From Thermodesulfobacterium geofontis OPF15 (GTDB lineage Bacteria > Desulfobacterota > Thermodesulfobacteria > Thermodesulfobacteriales > Thermodesulfobacteriaceae): DNA of 64,000 nucleotides. The notes beneath the pieces were generated by a model. The model was not told the origin of the DNA. It searched no databases and saw only the letters and a list, made by a program, of their open reading frames with translations. Both the position numbers and the translations under genes were made by a program. Each line of letters opens with the position of its first letter. Within the stretch, counting starts at the first letter, position 1. The stretch is taken from the NCBI RefSeq assembly GCF_000215975.1, contig NC_015682.1:930001-994000 (forward strand). Reading direction: 5' to 3'. This document shows, one piece after another, positions 9,010-18,597 of this stretch.

Positions 9010-10512
9010 TTAGAAGAAATAATAAAAACTTAGCATAAAACGATTAACCACCCCATCATCTCCATCCTCTTTTCTATAATCTGTAATAGCACGTAGATAT
9101 TCCAGTCCTACTCCAAATTCAGATACAAATTTATACAAGAAATGTGCATAGTACATTTGTTGTTGTAGTCTTGCTCCTTTAACTCCTTTCAAATCTGAAT
9201 TGAGCGGATTATCTATTCCCCATCCAACCCAAGTTTGAAGTTTAGGTACAGGGTTAAATCCAAGTTCTACCCATCCCCCAATAGCATGAACAGGAGTAAT
9301 AGAGATTATTTTATCCTCGTTTTTATCAAAATTACTTAAAGTGGTAGCGTATACATATTTCTTTTCACTATTATCCCAATACTTAATTCTTGCTGTTTGA
9401 TCTATACCTGCAGTATAATAACCTCCCAATCCTTGTCCATACCAAAATTCTCCAGATAAAGTAGGATTATATTTTTTAAAAAAAGGTATAGGTAAACTCA
9501 ATTCTAAACCTGTAGAAAAACTTGTTGTTTTCTTATCTCCGCTTAAGGTTTTATAATCTTCTTTATATTCCTGTCCTGAATAGTGTCCAAATAAGGCAAA
9601 TAGAGCAGGTTTTTCAAAAAGTTTGGTATGATAAGCTATTCTTGCCTCAAGACCAGGATACCCAAAATCCACATCAGGTTCATAATCCATAAAAGAAGCT
9701 AACCCACTATTTAATTTCCCAAAATTAAAAGGTTTATCAAGAGCAACCTGAACCTTTAAGAGATCATCATCAAACAGTTTAAAGTTTTTGGTAAGTCTAA
9801 TTTGAGTTAATCTATAAGCTAAATTACCCATATAGGATCCAGCTGGGAAGTTTGAAAGGTGAGGATAAAGTTGAGCTATTGTCATCCAGTCATGCCCTGC
9901 TCTTAATTCCCAAGAATTTTTTAAAATTTCAAGATAGGCAAGTCGAGCTCTTAAAGGTGCATGTTGAGGGTTCCAAGGCTTGTAATCAGCACTATTACTT
10001 TGGGTATAAAAATCCATTTCAAATTTCCCTTTGATAGTAAAATTTTCATTATAAGGTTTAGTTAGATCAAAACCAAATCTACTATGCCTAAATGTAATGG
10101 TTGAAGTAGAATCATGTCCTCCTTGTTTTTTTGGTAAAGTCCAGAGTAAATAAACTGTACCTACAGAAGTTGAATCTTGCCAGATTAAATCGCCTTTAAT
10201 AAATCCATAAAAATCAACCTTTGATTTTCCTGCTCCATAAGCCCCTTTAGAAAAAAATCCAGAAGAAATGCCACTTTCTTCCTTTTTTGTATTTTTAGCA
10301 ATTTCAGTTTTAACTTCTTTAATTTCTTTTTCTTGTTGACTTTTGAGCCTTTCAATTTCTTTCTTTAAATATTGATTTTCCTGCTTTAATTCTTGCACTT
10401 CATTCATTAATTGTTGCAAAAGCTTATACACTTCTTCATCTGTTACTGAAAAACTTAAAGAGGGTAAAGAGAGAAGACCACAAGTCAATAAAAAAAATTT
10501 CCATCTCTTCAT
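9010..10512 (-). CDS. Outer-membrane porin (DcaP-like, coiled-coil N-terminus)
   Basis: 500 residues. A signal peptide (MKRWKFFLLTCGLLSLPSLSFS) is followed by a coiled coil at about residues 27-75 (VYKLLQQLMNEVQELKQENQ, then Lys/Glu heptads), then a long series of alternating aromatic strands typical of a beta-barrel, and a terminal Phe (FYYFF), the usual outer-membrane insertion signal. Coiled-coil-plus-barrel porins form trimers in the outer membrane; substrate cannot be told. It shows the organism has a true outer membrane. A CACCTCCTTTT complement upstream gives a good ribosome site. Confidence 0.8.
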   Translation of the reverse strand: MKRWKFFLLTCGLLSLPSLSFSVTDEEVYKLLQQLMNEVQELKQENQYLKKEIERLKSQQEKEIKEVKTEIAKNTKKEESGISSGFFSKGAYGAGKSKVDFYGFIKGDLIWQDSTSVGTVYLLWTLPKKQGGHDSTSTITFRHSRFGFDLTKPYNENFTIKGKFEMDFYTQSNSADYKPWNPQHAPLRARLAYLEILKNSWELRAGHDWMTIAQLYPHLSNFPAGSYMGNLAYRLTQIRLTKNFKLFDDDLLKVQVALDKPFNFGKLNSGLASFMDYEPDVDFGYPGLEARIAYHTKLFEKPALFALFGHYSGQEYKEDYKTLSGDKKTTSFSTGLELSLPIPFFKKYNPTLSGEFWYGQGLGGYYTAGIDQTARIKYWDNSEKKYVYATTLSNFDKNEDKIISITPVHAIGGWVELGFNPVPKLQTWVGWGIDNPLNSDLKGVKGARLQQQMYYAHFLYKFVSEFGVGLEYLRAITDYRKEDGDDGVVNRFMLSFYYFF

Positions 10513-10528
10513 ATTTCACCTCCTTTTT

Positions 10529-11395
10529 TTATTTTTTCAGTTCTTTCAAAAGTTCTTTTACTCTTTCTAAAGGAACTATATATTTTCTTCTACAGAAATT
10601 ACAGGTTACTTCTATAGGTTCTTTTTTTTCTATAAACTCTTCTAATTCCTTTTCTCCTAAAGCAATAAGCATATTTTCTACCCTTTTTTGACTACAGGTA
10701 CATTTATATTTCAATTTTCGTTTTTCAAGAATTTTTATATTTGGGAAAAGCATAGCCAAAATTTCTTCTGGAGTTTTTCCTTGAGATAAAAGGGTAGTGA
10801 TAGGCGGAAAATTTCTTAATTTCTCCTCAAGTTCTGCAATTTCCTCATCTTTTGCTTCAGGTAATTTTTGAATTAAAAAACCTCCTGCTGCAAGGATTTT
10901 TCCATCAGTTCCTACAAGTACTCCCAGAGAGACTGCTGAGGGAATTTGTTCTGATACTGTAAGATAATAGGCAAGATCTTCTGCAATTTCTCCAGAGATT
11001 AATTTGGTTGAACTTTGATAAACTTCTTTTAGTCCTAAATCTTTAACTACAGAAATAAAACCATTTTTACCTACTGCTTCGCCAACAGGCAATTTTTTAT
11101 CTTTAATTTCTAAATATACATTAGGATTTCTTACTGTACCTCTTAATTCTCCTTTATAATTTCCTTCAGCTAATATTTCTCCTAAGGGTCCACCTCCACT
11201 TATTTGAAGAAGCATTTTTCCAGTTTTAAGATCTGCCGAAAGAAGAGCAATTCCTGCAAGAGCTCTTCCAAGAGCTGCTGAAGCAATGGGACTTAATCCT
11301 TGAAGTTTTCTTGCAGTTTCGACTATATCTTTACATTCAACAGCAAAGATTCTAAAATTTTTATCAACAGGGATTGCTTTTATTACGTAAGCCAT
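10529..11395 (-). CDS. hslO: Redox-regulated chaperonin Hsp33
   Basis: Cytoplasmic holdase activated by oxidative unfolding. The 288 residues include the N-terminal domain motif SPIASAALGRALAGIALLSA, ISGGGPLGEI, GTVRNP and, near the C-terminus, the zinc-binding redox switch CTC (about residues 234-236) and CNFC (about 266-269), spaced as in Hsp33. All four Cys are present, so the switch should work. The start overlaps the end of pyrD by 32 bases, an unusual partner for a chaperone. Confidence 0.96.
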   Translation of the reverse strand: MAYVIKAIPVDKNFRIFAVECKDIVETARKLQGLSPIASAALGRALAGIALLSADLKTGKMLLQISGGGPLGEILAEGNYKGELRGTVRNPNVYLEIKDKKLPVGEAVGKNGFISVVKDLGLKEVYQSSTKLISGEIAEDLAYYLTVSEQIPSAVSLGVLVGTDGKILAAGGFLIQKLPEAKDEEIAELEEKLRNFPPITTLLSQGKTPEEILAMLFPNIKILEKRKLKYKCTCSQKRVENMLIALGEKELEEFIEKKEPIEVTCNFCRRKYIVPLERVKELLKELKK

Positions 11396-12248
11396 CTTTA
11401 AAATTCCTTAGTTCCTGCATTATCCTTATAGCTGATCTTGGGTCTATTAGATTAGCAGTTCCTACTTGAAAAGCCTTTGCTCCACAAAGTAAATATTCTA
11501 AAGCATCCTTTCCAGATATTATTCCTCCACATCCTATAACAGGAATTTTTACTTTATTTGCTATTTCATATACTAAACGTAAAGTAAGAGGTTTTATAGC
11601 TGGACCTGATAAACCACCTTGTAGAATTTTAAAAGGTTTTATACTTATTACAGCTAAAGCTGGATAAGTATTAGCAACAACTAAAGCATCTGCAAAACAT
11701 TTTTCACATATTTCAGCTATTTCAAAAACTGGACCTACAGGAGAAAGTTTTACTGCTAAAAATTTCCCCCAAACCCTTCTTACTTCTTTTATTAATTCTG
11801 AAACCGATTTTGGATCACGGGAAAAATAAAGTCCACCTTTTTCAACATTGGGGCATGAAATATTGAGTTCTATCCCATCTACTTTTTCTTCTTTTAATTC
11901 AGAAGCAAGCTCCACAAAATCCTCTATTCTTTCTCCATAAAGATTTACAATAACAGGAACTCCATAATTTATAATTTTAGGAAGATAATTTTTTTTAAAT
12001 TCTTTTATGCCTGGATTTTCAATTCCTATAGAATTTATAAGTCCACAGGGAGTTTCAAAAAGTCTTGGAGGTGGATTCCCTTTTCTTTCTTTAATAGAAA
12101 TACCTTTAGTTACCAAAGCACCAATATTTTTTTTGATTTCTTCAGAGGCAAAGAATTTATCTAAATTTTCTCCCAAGCCCCAAGTACCAGAAGCAAGCAT
12201 TAATGGTGTTTTAAGTTTTAGATTTTTTATTTTAACTGAAAAATCCAA
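11364..12248 (-). CDS. pyrD: Dihydroorotate dehydrogenase catalytic subunit PyrD (class 1B)
   Basis: FMN enzyme oxidising dihydroorotate to orotate in pyrimidine synthesis. Motifs: LMLASGTWGLGE near the N-terminus, GLINSIGIENPG, ELNISCPNVEKGG with the catalytic-loop Cys of class 1B, VKLSPVGP, VANTY, and GLSGPAIKPLTLRLVYEIA followed by VIGCGGIISGKDALEYLL. The 294 residues are normal. The presence of pyrK just upstream shows an NAD+-linked class 1B heterotetramer, fitting an anaerobe. It overlaps pyrK by 17 bases and hslO by 32. Confidence 0.97.
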   Translation of the reverse strand: MDFSVKIKNLKLKTPLMLASGTWGLGENLDKFFASEEIKKNIGALVTKGISIKERKGNPPPRLFETPCGLINSIGIENPGIKEFKKNYLPKIINYGVPVIVNLYGERIEDFVELASELKEEKVDGIELNISCPNVEKGGLYFSRDPKSVSELIKEVRRVWGKFLAVKLSPVGPVFEIAEICEKCFADALVVANTYPALAVISIKPFKILQGGLSGPAIKPLTLRLVYEIANKVKIPVIGCGGIISGKDALEYLLCGAKAFQVGTANLIDPRSAIRIMQELRNFKDGLRNKSNPC

Positions 12249-13005
12249 TATCTATCTCCTCTGCTAAAAAAGTTGGACCATCTATACAAAGATGTAAGTA
12301 ATTTCTTTCTTTTGAGGGAATAACACATCCCATACAAAAACCTACTCCACAGGCTAAAAAGGTTTCCATAACCAAATAGGTTTTTACCTTGTATTTTTCT
12401 CCCAGTTCTTTTATTTTTTTAAGCATCAACTTTGGACCACAGGCTAAAATTATTTTTGGTTTTTCTCTAAGCTCCCTTTCTACTAAATCTGTAATAAATC
12501 CCTTATATCCTTTTGATCCATCATCTGTAGATATCTCTACAGATATACCAAAACTTTTTAAAAAAGAAAGTCTTACTAATTCATCTTTTGTTTTTGCTCC
12601 ATAAAAAATTTTTTCAGGGGGATAAAAACTTCTTTTTTTGATAGCTTTTTGTAAAAGGAATCCAAATCCAGCAATTCCTATTCCTCCAGCACAAATTATA
12701 TAATTTTTTAGTTTTGGGAAAGGCTTTCCTAAAGGACCTAAAAATTCAAGAGTTTCTCCTTTTTTAATTTCACTTAAAGCTTTTGTCCCTTTTCCTACTA
12801 CCTGATAGAGAATATAAACTACATTTTTATCTACTGCATGAATACTAAAGGGTCTTGGAATGAGAGGATCCATTCTCTCATTAATTTTTATTTTTAAAAA
12901 TTGTCCAGGATTAAAACTTTTCAAAATTTCCTTTGATACCTCAATTCCCAATAAATATATGTTTTTTGCTTCCCTTTTATTTAAAACAACTTTTCCTTTA
13001 TACAT
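12232..13005 (-). CDS. pyrK: Dihydroorotate dehydrogenase electron-transfer subunit PyrK
   Basis: FAD/[2Fe-2S] subunit passing electrons from PyrD to NAD+. The 257 residues have the ferredoxin-reductase layout: LIPRPFSIHAVD (FAD binding), the glycine-rich AGGIGIAGFGFLL nucleotide site, and the C-terminal Cys set in ETFLACGVGFCMGCVIP plus a later LHLCIDGP Cys, giving the four [2Fe-2S] ligands. Directly coupled to pyrD; three bases separate it from the upstream Cys-cluster gene. Confidence 0.95.
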   Translation of the reverse strand: MYKGKVVLNKREAKNIYLLGIEVSKEILKSFNPGQFLKIKINERMDPLIPRPFSIHAVDKNVVYILYQVVGKGTKALSEIKKGETLEFLGPLGKPFPKLKNYIICAGGIGIAGFGFLLQKAIKKRSFYPPEKIFYGAKTKDELVRLSFLKSFGISVEISTDDGSKGYKGFITDLVERELREKPKIILACGPKLMLKKIKELGEKYKVKTYLVMETFLACGVGFCMGCVIPSKERNYLHLCIDGPTFLAEEIDIGFFS

Positions 13006-13007
13006 AA

Positions 13008-13724
13008 CTAAAAAATTTCCTTTAAGAAACTTAAAGCCTCATAATTTTTAAAATCAGATCTCAGTTTTTGCAGAAGCTCTCTAAAAGTGAATTCATCTTT
13101 TACAGGTATTCTATATAAATTGCCCACCCATTTTCTTAAATCTTTTTCTTCGGGTAAGATGGGAAGTTCATCTACATCAACTGTATTTAAAAGATAATCT
13201 GGAATTTCTTCTACTAATCCCTTTTTGTATTGATAAAGAAATTTTAATAAATCAAAAATATTTCCGTAAAGACCTCCAAGATCTATATTTTCAACAAGTT
13301 GTAAAGCTATTGTACTTATTTGAAAAAGAAAAGGCGGAAGTTCAGCAAATCCCTTTTCACAAGATATAGTAGATGCAGTAAGACGACACATTAGAGGTCT
13401 TCTTTCATAAATTTTGCATAATTTCTCTTCAGTTAAAAAGGGGCAAGGCTCTAAAGATTCAGGGATTTCCTCTATGTGGGGCTCTGAACCCTCTTTATAG
13501 GAGAGTAAAATTTGATTATGAGTAAGTTTAGGACGAAGATAATTCTCTATTTGAAAAAGCTTTTCCAAGTCTTTTTCTGAAAGGATATCAAGTATATAAT
13601 AAGCCTCAATTGAAGTCGCAAAAACCTTTTGAGTACAACAAAGACTACATCCTGGTTTACAAGCAAGAGGATAGGCTTTATAGGTGGTCTCTACATAATC
13701 ATATAAAATTTTTAAAAGCTGCAT
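13008..13724 (-). CDS. YkgJ/CxxCxxCC-type cysteine-cluster protein
   Basis: 238 residues. The N-terminal CKPGCSLCC motif (about residues 22-30) with later EPCPFLTEEKLCKIYERRPLMCR matches the YkgJ/Fe-S or Zn-binding cysteine-cluster family (UPF0153), whose members are widespread but poorly characterised; some act as protein modifiers or metal-site proteins. The C-terminal 120 residues are not recognised. No clear ribosome site precedes ATG 13724. It is the gene before pyrK in the leftward run, a neighbourhood that gives no clear functional hint. Confidence 0.75.
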   Translation of the reverse strand: MQLLKILYDYVETTYKAYPLACKPGCSLCCTQKVFATSIEAYYILDILSEKDLEKLFQIENYLRPKLTHNQILLSYKEGSEPHIEEIPESLEPCPFLTEEKLCKIYERRPLMCRLTASTISCEKGFAELPPFLFQISTIALQLVENIDLGGLYGNIFDLLKFLYQYKKGLVEEIPDYLLNTVDVDELPILPEEKDLRKWVGNLYRIPVKDEFTFRELLQKLRSDFKNYEALSFLKEIF

Positions 13725-13761
13725 TTTTTCAGGTATGGCAAAATCTAAAACTATATTAATT

Positions 13762-15321
13762 TTACTTACTCCTTAAAAGGGTTTTTAAAAATTTTTCAAA
13801 AAACAGATAAGTTTCTTCAGGTCCTAAAATTTTACAAATTATTATAAAAATTATAGCCCCTAAGGGAATGCTCAAAATAATTTTAAATATTTTTTCAAAA
13901 ATAAATATATTTAGAATCTCTAATATTCCAATTAAACTTAAGCTTGCAAGGATTAAAGTTAGAAGACTTCTTAATGTGAACTTAAAATCCAAAACCCCCA
14001 ATTTATAAATAGCCATAGCAAGTAAAAACAAAGATTGGAAAACAAGAGACAAACTTGTTCCTAATGCTACACCATTTATCCCTAATTTTTTGATAGTTAA
14101 AAGAATAACTACTACATTTGTAATTACTGCTATTATGCTTCCAAAGGCAGGGATGATAGTTTTACCTAAGGAATAAAATAGGGGAACTGCTGTTTTTGAA
14201 AGTCCATAAAAAGGAAGCCCCAAAGAAAGAATTTGTAAAATTTGAGAAGTTTTTGAGGTATCATAAAATGTAAATTTTCCTCTCTCAAAAAGGACTCCTA
14301 TTAAAGGGTGTGAGAGCATAAAAAGACCTATAGCAGAAGGTATAGATAAACTTAAAGAAACAATAAGGGCTCTGGAAAAGGTGTCTTTAGCCATTGTAAA
14401 ATCTTTTCTTGCAATCTGGCGAGAAAGTTCTGGTAAAAGTGCTTGAGAAAGACCTACTCCAAAAAGTCCGAGGGGCACATACATAATTCTGAAAGCATAA
14501 GAATACCAAGAAACAGCCCCTTCTCCGCAGGAGGTAGCAAAAAAGGTATTGATAAATATATTTATCTGAACTACAGATAGTCCTAAAATAATAGGAAACA
14601 TAAGTCTTAGAACTTCTTTAAAATACTCATTTTTAAAATCTGGAGAAAAGGAAAAAGAAAAACCCTTATTTTTGACTAAGGGATATTGAAAAATAATTTG
14701 AAACAATCCCCCAAGGGTAACCCCAATTGCCATAGCATAAATTGGATCTATAGCCATATTCATTAAAAAATAATAGCCTATAATCCCTATTATAATAGAA
14801 ACTAAATTAAAAAGTCCTGAAGATAAAGCAGGAAGAAAAAATATTCTAAAAGAATTTAGCATACCTGCTAAAATGGATGCTAAGCTTATAAATAAAAGAA
14901 AAGGCATCATTATTTGAGTAAGTCTTGTAGTAAGGATAAACTTATAAAGATCTTTTTTAAATTCTGGGGCAATAATTGAGACTATGAAATTTGCAAAAAT
15001 TATTCCTAAGAGCACTATGATTATAAGGATGACTAAAAAGTTTGAAATGAGAATCTGAGCTATTTTAAAGCTTTTTTCTACTCCTTCTTTTTCAAGTCCG
15101 GAGCTAAAAATTTTTACAAAAGCTGAACCAAGAGCACCCTCTGCAAAAAGATCTCTTAAGAGATTGGGAATTCGATAACCTACTACGAAGGCATCCATGC
15201 TTTTTCCTGCTCCAAAAAAATAAGCAAACACTTGCTCTCTTATAAGTCCAAGAATTCTACTTATGAAAACTGCAATGGTTACTGAAGTAGCTGAATGGGT
15301 TATGCTCTCAATTTTTTTCAT
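13762..15321 (-). CDS. murJ: Lipid II flippase MurJ
   Basis: Polytopic inner-membrane MOP-superfamily flippase moving lipid II to the periplasm. About 519 residues with roughly 14 hydrophobic segments. Characteristic motifs: ISRILGLIREQVFAYFFGAG with the essential Arg pair, MDAFVVGYRIPNLLRDLFAEGALGSAFV, and SYAFRIMYVPLGLFGVGLSQALLPELS. The frame opens at a TTG at 15336, but ATG 15321 (MKKIESITHS) has an AAGAG-like site just upstream and is chosen. It is divergent from ribBA. Confidence 0.95.
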   Translation of the reverse strand: MKKIESITHSATSVTIAVFISRILGLIREQVFAYFFGAGKSMDAFVVGYRIPNLLRDLFAEGALGSAFVKIFSSGLEKEGVEKSFKIAQILISNFLVILIIIVLLGIIFANFIVSIIAPEFKKDLYKFILTTRLTQIMMPFLLFISLASILAGMLNSFRIFFLPALSSGLFNLVSIIIGIIGYYFLMNMAIDPIYAMAIGVTLGGLFQIIFQYPLVKNKGFSFSFSPDFKNEYFKEVLRLMFPIILGLSVVQINIFINTFFATSCGEGAVSWYSYAFRIMYVPLGLFGVGLSQALLPELSRQIARKDFTMAKDTFSRALIVSLSLSIPSAIGLFMLSHPLIGVLFERGKFTFYDTSKTSQILQILSLGLPFYGLSKTAVPLFYSLGKTIIPAFGSIIAVITNVVVILLTIKKLGINGVALGTSLSLVFQSLFLLAMAIYKLGVLDFKFTLRSLLTLILASLSLIGILEILNIFIFEKIFKIILSIPLGAIIFIIICKILGPEETYLFFEKFLKTLLRSK

Positions 15322-15406
15322 TATCACTCTTGGCAAAAAGATTAATAGATTTATTATATTAACATATCTAACTTTTTAACCAACCTTTCAATTGGGAGGA
15401 AAATTT

Positions 15407-16609
15407 ATGCCTATTAGTACTATTGAAGAGGCTTTAGAGGATATTAAAAAAGGGAGAATGATTATTGTTGTTGATGATGAAGATAGAGAAAATGAAGGAG
15501 ATTTAGTATTGCCAGCAGAAAAAGTAACTCCTGAAGCAATAAATTTTATGGCAAAGTATGGAAGAGGTCTTATATGTTTGGCTATAACTCCTGAAATAGC
15601 AGAAAGATTAGAACTTCCTTTACAACCAAGAAGAGGAATTGATCCTTTTGGAACAGCTTTTACAGTCTCTATAGATGCTAAACATGGTATTACTACAGGT
15701 ATTTCAGCTTATGATAGAGCTTATACTATTAAGCTTGTAATTGATGAAAATAGTAAGCCTCAAGATTTTATAACTCCTGGACATGTTTTTCCGATTATAG
15801 CAAGAAAGGGAGGGGTTCTTGTTAGAGCAGGTCATACAGAGGCAGCGGTTGATCTTGCCCGTCTTGCTGGCTTAAAACCAGCAGGTGTAATTTGTGAAAT
15901 TATGAAAGATGATGGAACTATGGCTCGCCTCCCAGATTTGGAAAAGTTTGCAGAAGAACATAATTTAAAAATTATCACTATAAGAGATCTCATAGCCTAT
16001 AGAATTAAAAAAGAAAGCTTAGTAAAAAGAGAAGTGGAAACCTATCTTCCTACTCAATACGGAATGTTTAAGCTTGTTGCCTATTCAAATTTTATTGATA
16101 ACGCAACTCATATAGCTTTAGTAATGGGAGAAATAGATGAAAATCCTGTATTGGTAAGGGTGCATTCCGAATGCTTAACAGGAGATGTTTTTGGTTCCTT
16201 AAGATGTGATTGTGGAGCTCAGTTAAAGAAAGCTATGGAATTAATTTCTAAAGAAGGTAAAGGTGTGCTTCTTTATCTTAGACAAGAAGGAAGAGGTATT
16301 GGGCTTTTGAATAAACTTAAAGCTTATAAATTACAAGAAGAAGGTAAAGATACAGTTGAAGCTAATTTAGCCCTTGGTTTTAAACCTGATTTAAGAGATT
16401 ATGGAATTGGTGCACAAATATTAAGGGATTTAGGAGTAAGACAGATGAGACTTATGACAAATAATCCAAGAAAAATTGTAGGTCTTGAAGGTTACGGTAT
16501 AAAAGTAGTAGAAAGAGTTCCTCTTGAGATACCACCAAGACCTGAAAATTATAATTATTTAAAAGCTAAAAAAGAAAAATTAGGACATATTATAAGTTGC
16601 TTAAAATAG
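15407..16609 (+). CDS. ribBA: Bifunctional DHBP synthase / GTP cyclohydrolase II RibBA
   Basis: Two-domain riboflavin enzyme making 3,4-dihydroxybutanone phosphate from ribulose 5-phosphate and opening GTP. The RibB half carries [16 protein letters not shown] and TPGHVFPI; the RibA half (from about residue 205) carries [20 protein letters not shown] with the Zn-binding Cys residues and [17 protein letters not shown] at 15392 opens the frame but lies inside the GGGAGG ribosome site, which serves ATG 15407 ([10 protein letters not shown]). About 400 residues, typical. No FMN riboswitch fits in the short leader. No other rib genes are adjacent. Confidence 0.97.
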   Translation: MPISTIEEALEDIKKGRMIIVVDDEDRENEGDLVLPAEKVTPEAINFMAKYGRGLICLAITPEIAERLELPLQPRRGIDPFGTAFTVSIDAKHGITTGISAYDRAYTIKLVIDENSKPQDFITPGHVFPIIARKGGVLVRAGHTEAAVDLARLAGLKPAGVICEIMKDDGTMARLPDLEKFAEEHNLKIITIRDLIAYRIKKESLVKREVETYLPTQYGMFKLVAYSNFIDNATHIALVMGEIDENPVLVRVHSECLTGDVFGSLRCDCGAQLKKAMELISKEGKGVLLYLRQEGRGIGLLNKLKAYKLQEEGKDTVEANLALGFKPDLRDYGIGAQILRDLGVRQMRLMTNNPRKIVGLEGYGIKVVERVPLEIPPRPENYNYLKAKKEKLGHIISCLK

Positions 16610-16616
16610 CAAAATC

Positions 16617-16644
16617 TTGACAAAAGACAAAAATATTGTATTTT
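16617..16644 (+). promoter_or_regulatory. Sigma70-type promoter of tRNA-Phe
   Basis: TTGACA at 16617-16622 is a perfect -35 box. After a 16-base spacer, TATTTT at 16639-16644 matches four of six -10 positions. The predicted start point falls a few bases before the tRNA at 16657. A shifted -10 within the T-rich tract is possible. Confidence 0.6.
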
Positions 16645-16656
16645 TAATATTCAGTT

Positions 16657-16729
<73 letters not shown>

Positions 16730-16734
16730 CCTCC

Positions 16735-17481
16735 ATTAAATTTTTTCTTTTACTTAAAGGTAATTATTTTCTATTTTTAAGTTTAATTTTCTTTCTAATT
16801 TTTATAAATATCCCTTTTCTTTGGGCTGAGTTTGAACATTGCCTTCCTTCCAGAGAAATACTTATACTTGTTACCTATGCAAAAATTTACGAAAATAAGG
16901 GAAAATTTGAAGAAGCTTTAGAATATTACAAGGAAGCACTTTCCATAAGTCAGGAAATAAAAGATAAAAGATGGGAATCCTTTATTCTTACTAATATGGC
17001 AAAAATTTATGAACAAAAAGAGGATTTAAATAAAGCCCTTGAATATTATACAGAAGCTTTAAAGACATCAATTGATGAAAAAGACAAAGCGCTTATTAAT
17101 AGTTATATTGGTGAAATTTATATTAAAAAAGAGGATTATCCAGAAGGAATTGAATATTTGAAAAAGGGAATTGAAATTGGTGAAAAAATAAAAGATCCTC
17201 AATCAACTGGTATATGCATGATTAAACTTGGGAAAGTATATTTAAATTTAAAAAATTTCCCAGAGGCTGAAGTGTATTTAAAGGAGGGATTAAAAAGAAT
17301 TTTAGAAACAGATGAGGATATTTGGAAAGCTACTGCTTATGAAAATCTCGGGGTTTTATATTTAAATCTTGAAAATAAGGAACTTGCTAAAGAATATTTT
17401 GTAAAATCCTATAAACTCTACAGATCTATCGGTGCCAAATCTAAAGCCAAAGAACTGTTTTCTTTAATTCAAAATCTTTAA
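16735..17481 (+). CDS. Secreted TPR-repeat protein without a conventional start codon
   Basis: From the end of tRNA-Phe an open frame encodes a hydrophobic signal-like segment (NYFLFLSLIFFLIFINIPFLWA) and then about 220 residues of tetratricopeptide repeats (for example YAKIYENKGKFEEALEYYKE, YFVKSYKLYRSIGA). About five TPR units are visible, so a protein-binding, exported role is likely. No ATG, GTG or TTG exists in frame between the tRNA and an ATG far inside the repeats (codon for MAKIYEQ at about 16996), so 16735 (ATT) is given as a tentative start. The only standard upstream start is a TTG at 16672 inside the tRNA. Specific function unknown. Confidence 0.6.
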   Translation: MKFFLLLKGNYFLFLSLIFFLIFINIPFLWAEFEHCLPSREILILVTYAKIYENKGKFEEALEYYKEALSISQEIKDKRWESFILTNMAKIYEQKEDLNKALEYYTEALKTSIDEKDKALINSYIGEIYIKKEDYPEGIEYLKKGIEIGEKIKDPQSTGICMIKLGKVYLNLKNFPEAEVYLKEGLKRILETDEDIWKATAYENLGVLYLNLENKELAKEYFVKSYKLYRSIGAKSKAKELFSLIQNL

Positions 17482-17507
17482 AAAATAAAGGTTATTACTT
17501 TTGAACT

Positions 17508-17672
17508 TTAGTATTTAGTAAGATTTAAAATTGTCGGAGATCTTTGTAACTGGTCTTTAAATTTAGCCAAGTGAGAACTATAAGAAGAAATTGTATTTTT
17601 AGACTTTCCTGAAAAGGCAAGCTTAGAAAGGGAACTATTAATTGCTCTTTCTAATTCCTCTTTCATATACAT
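17508..17672 (-). pseudogene. Possible remnant of a tyrosine recombinase N-terminal domain
   Basis: A short 54-codon frame beginning ATG TAT ATG at 17672. The segment SGKSKNTISSYSSHLAKF (about residues 21-38), preceded by a helix LERAINSSLSKLAF, resembles the SAM-like core-binding domain at the start of tyrosine integrases (typical form GKSPxTIxxYxxDLxxF). The frame stops before any catalytic domain. With tRNA-Phe 0.8 kb away and sugar-island genes following, a decayed integrase is plausible, but the similarity is short and was judged by eye. It may instead be chance. Confidence 0.35.
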
Positions 17673-17691
17673 ACTTATCTTTTAAAAGAAA

Positions 17692-18597
17692 TTAAAAGAA
17701 ATTTAAAATATAGTATTTTATGAAAGCAATTAAAAATTTAATTCGAAATGGATCATTTTTTAATGCTAATTTAAAATATTTAAGAGCAGACTTTTTCTGA
17801 TTATCAAGAATATAATTTTTTCCGCATTTGAAATAAAAATTTGCTAAAGCTTTTTTATCCTTTTTAAAATCATCCATATGTTTTTCTAAAATGTATTCTA
17901 ATGCACGTGCACGAATAACACCTTTTTGTTTATTTACACTATTTGGAGTGTCATGGGAAATATACAGAGGTTCATTTATAAATTTAAACTTGTATTTCTT
18001 TGATAATCTAATCGCTAATTCCCAATCTTCCATTATTGGTAATTTTTCATCGAATAGTCCAACATTAAAAAGTGCATTTTTTCTTACTAACATTGAAGGG
18101 GTATCAACAAAATTCCTTTTGAGTAAAGAATTAAGAATATCTCCCTCTTTTGGATAAATATTTTTTGAAGGTCCATATCTTTTTGCACCTGCACCAATAA
18201 TTTTATAAGATCCTGAATATAATACAACAGCATAATCTTCTGGCAAAGTTTGTAATAAATTAACTTGTCTTTCAAGTTTGTCAGAAAACCATTCTACATC
18301 ATCATCTATAAAAGCTATAAGTTCTCCTTTTGCTAAGTTTATTCCGACATTTCTAGCCCCTGCTGGTCCTTTATTTTCATTGTTTCTAAAATATTTTACT
18401 CTCGGATCTTTACATGCAATATTTGTAATAATCTCTTTTGTATTATCAGTTGAACCGTCATCAATAACAATAACTTCAAAATTACGATAAGTTTGAGCCA
18501 GCACACTTTGAAGAGCTTTACTTACAATATGTGCTCTATTATAAGTAGGAAGGATTACACTAACTAAAGGTTGATTAGAGGTTTTGTTATTCATCAT
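17692..18597 (-). CDS. Glycosyltransferase family 2 protein
   Basis: About 301 residues with a GT-A fold: VSVILPTYNRAHIV at the N-terminus, VIVIDDGSTDNT, GPAGARNVGINLAKGELIAF and the metal-binding IDDDVEW (DxD). The second half has MEDWELAIRLSKKYKF and a C-terminal helical part. It probably transfers a sugar to LPS, capsule or another surface glycan; the donor is unknown. The frame opens at ATG 18609, but GGAG inside that codon pair sits right for ATG 18597 or 18594. It overlaps the upstream FkbM gene by about 11 bases. Arginine and other codon choices (CGT, GCACG) differ from the AGA-rich neighbours, suggesting acquisition. Confidence 0.85.
   Translation of the reverse strand: MMNNKTSNQPLVSVILPTYNRAHIVSKALQSVLAQTYRNFEVIVIDDGSTDNTKEIITNIACKDPRVKYFRNNENKGPAGARNVGINLAKGELIAFIDDDVEWFSDKLERQVNLLQTLPEDYAVVLYSGSYKIIGAGAKRYGPSKNIYPKEGDILNSLLKRNFVDTPSMLVRKNALFNVGLFDEKLPIMEDWELAIRLSKKYKFKFINEPLYISHDTPNSVNKQKGVIRARALEYILEKHMDDFKKDKKALANFYFKCGKNYILDNQKKSALKYFKLALKNDPFRIKFLIAFIKYYILNFF

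Noticed and set aside
15337-15406. FMN riboswitch before ribBA
   Set aside because: The leader is only about 70 bases, too short for the roughly 120-base aptamer, and lacks its conserved segments.
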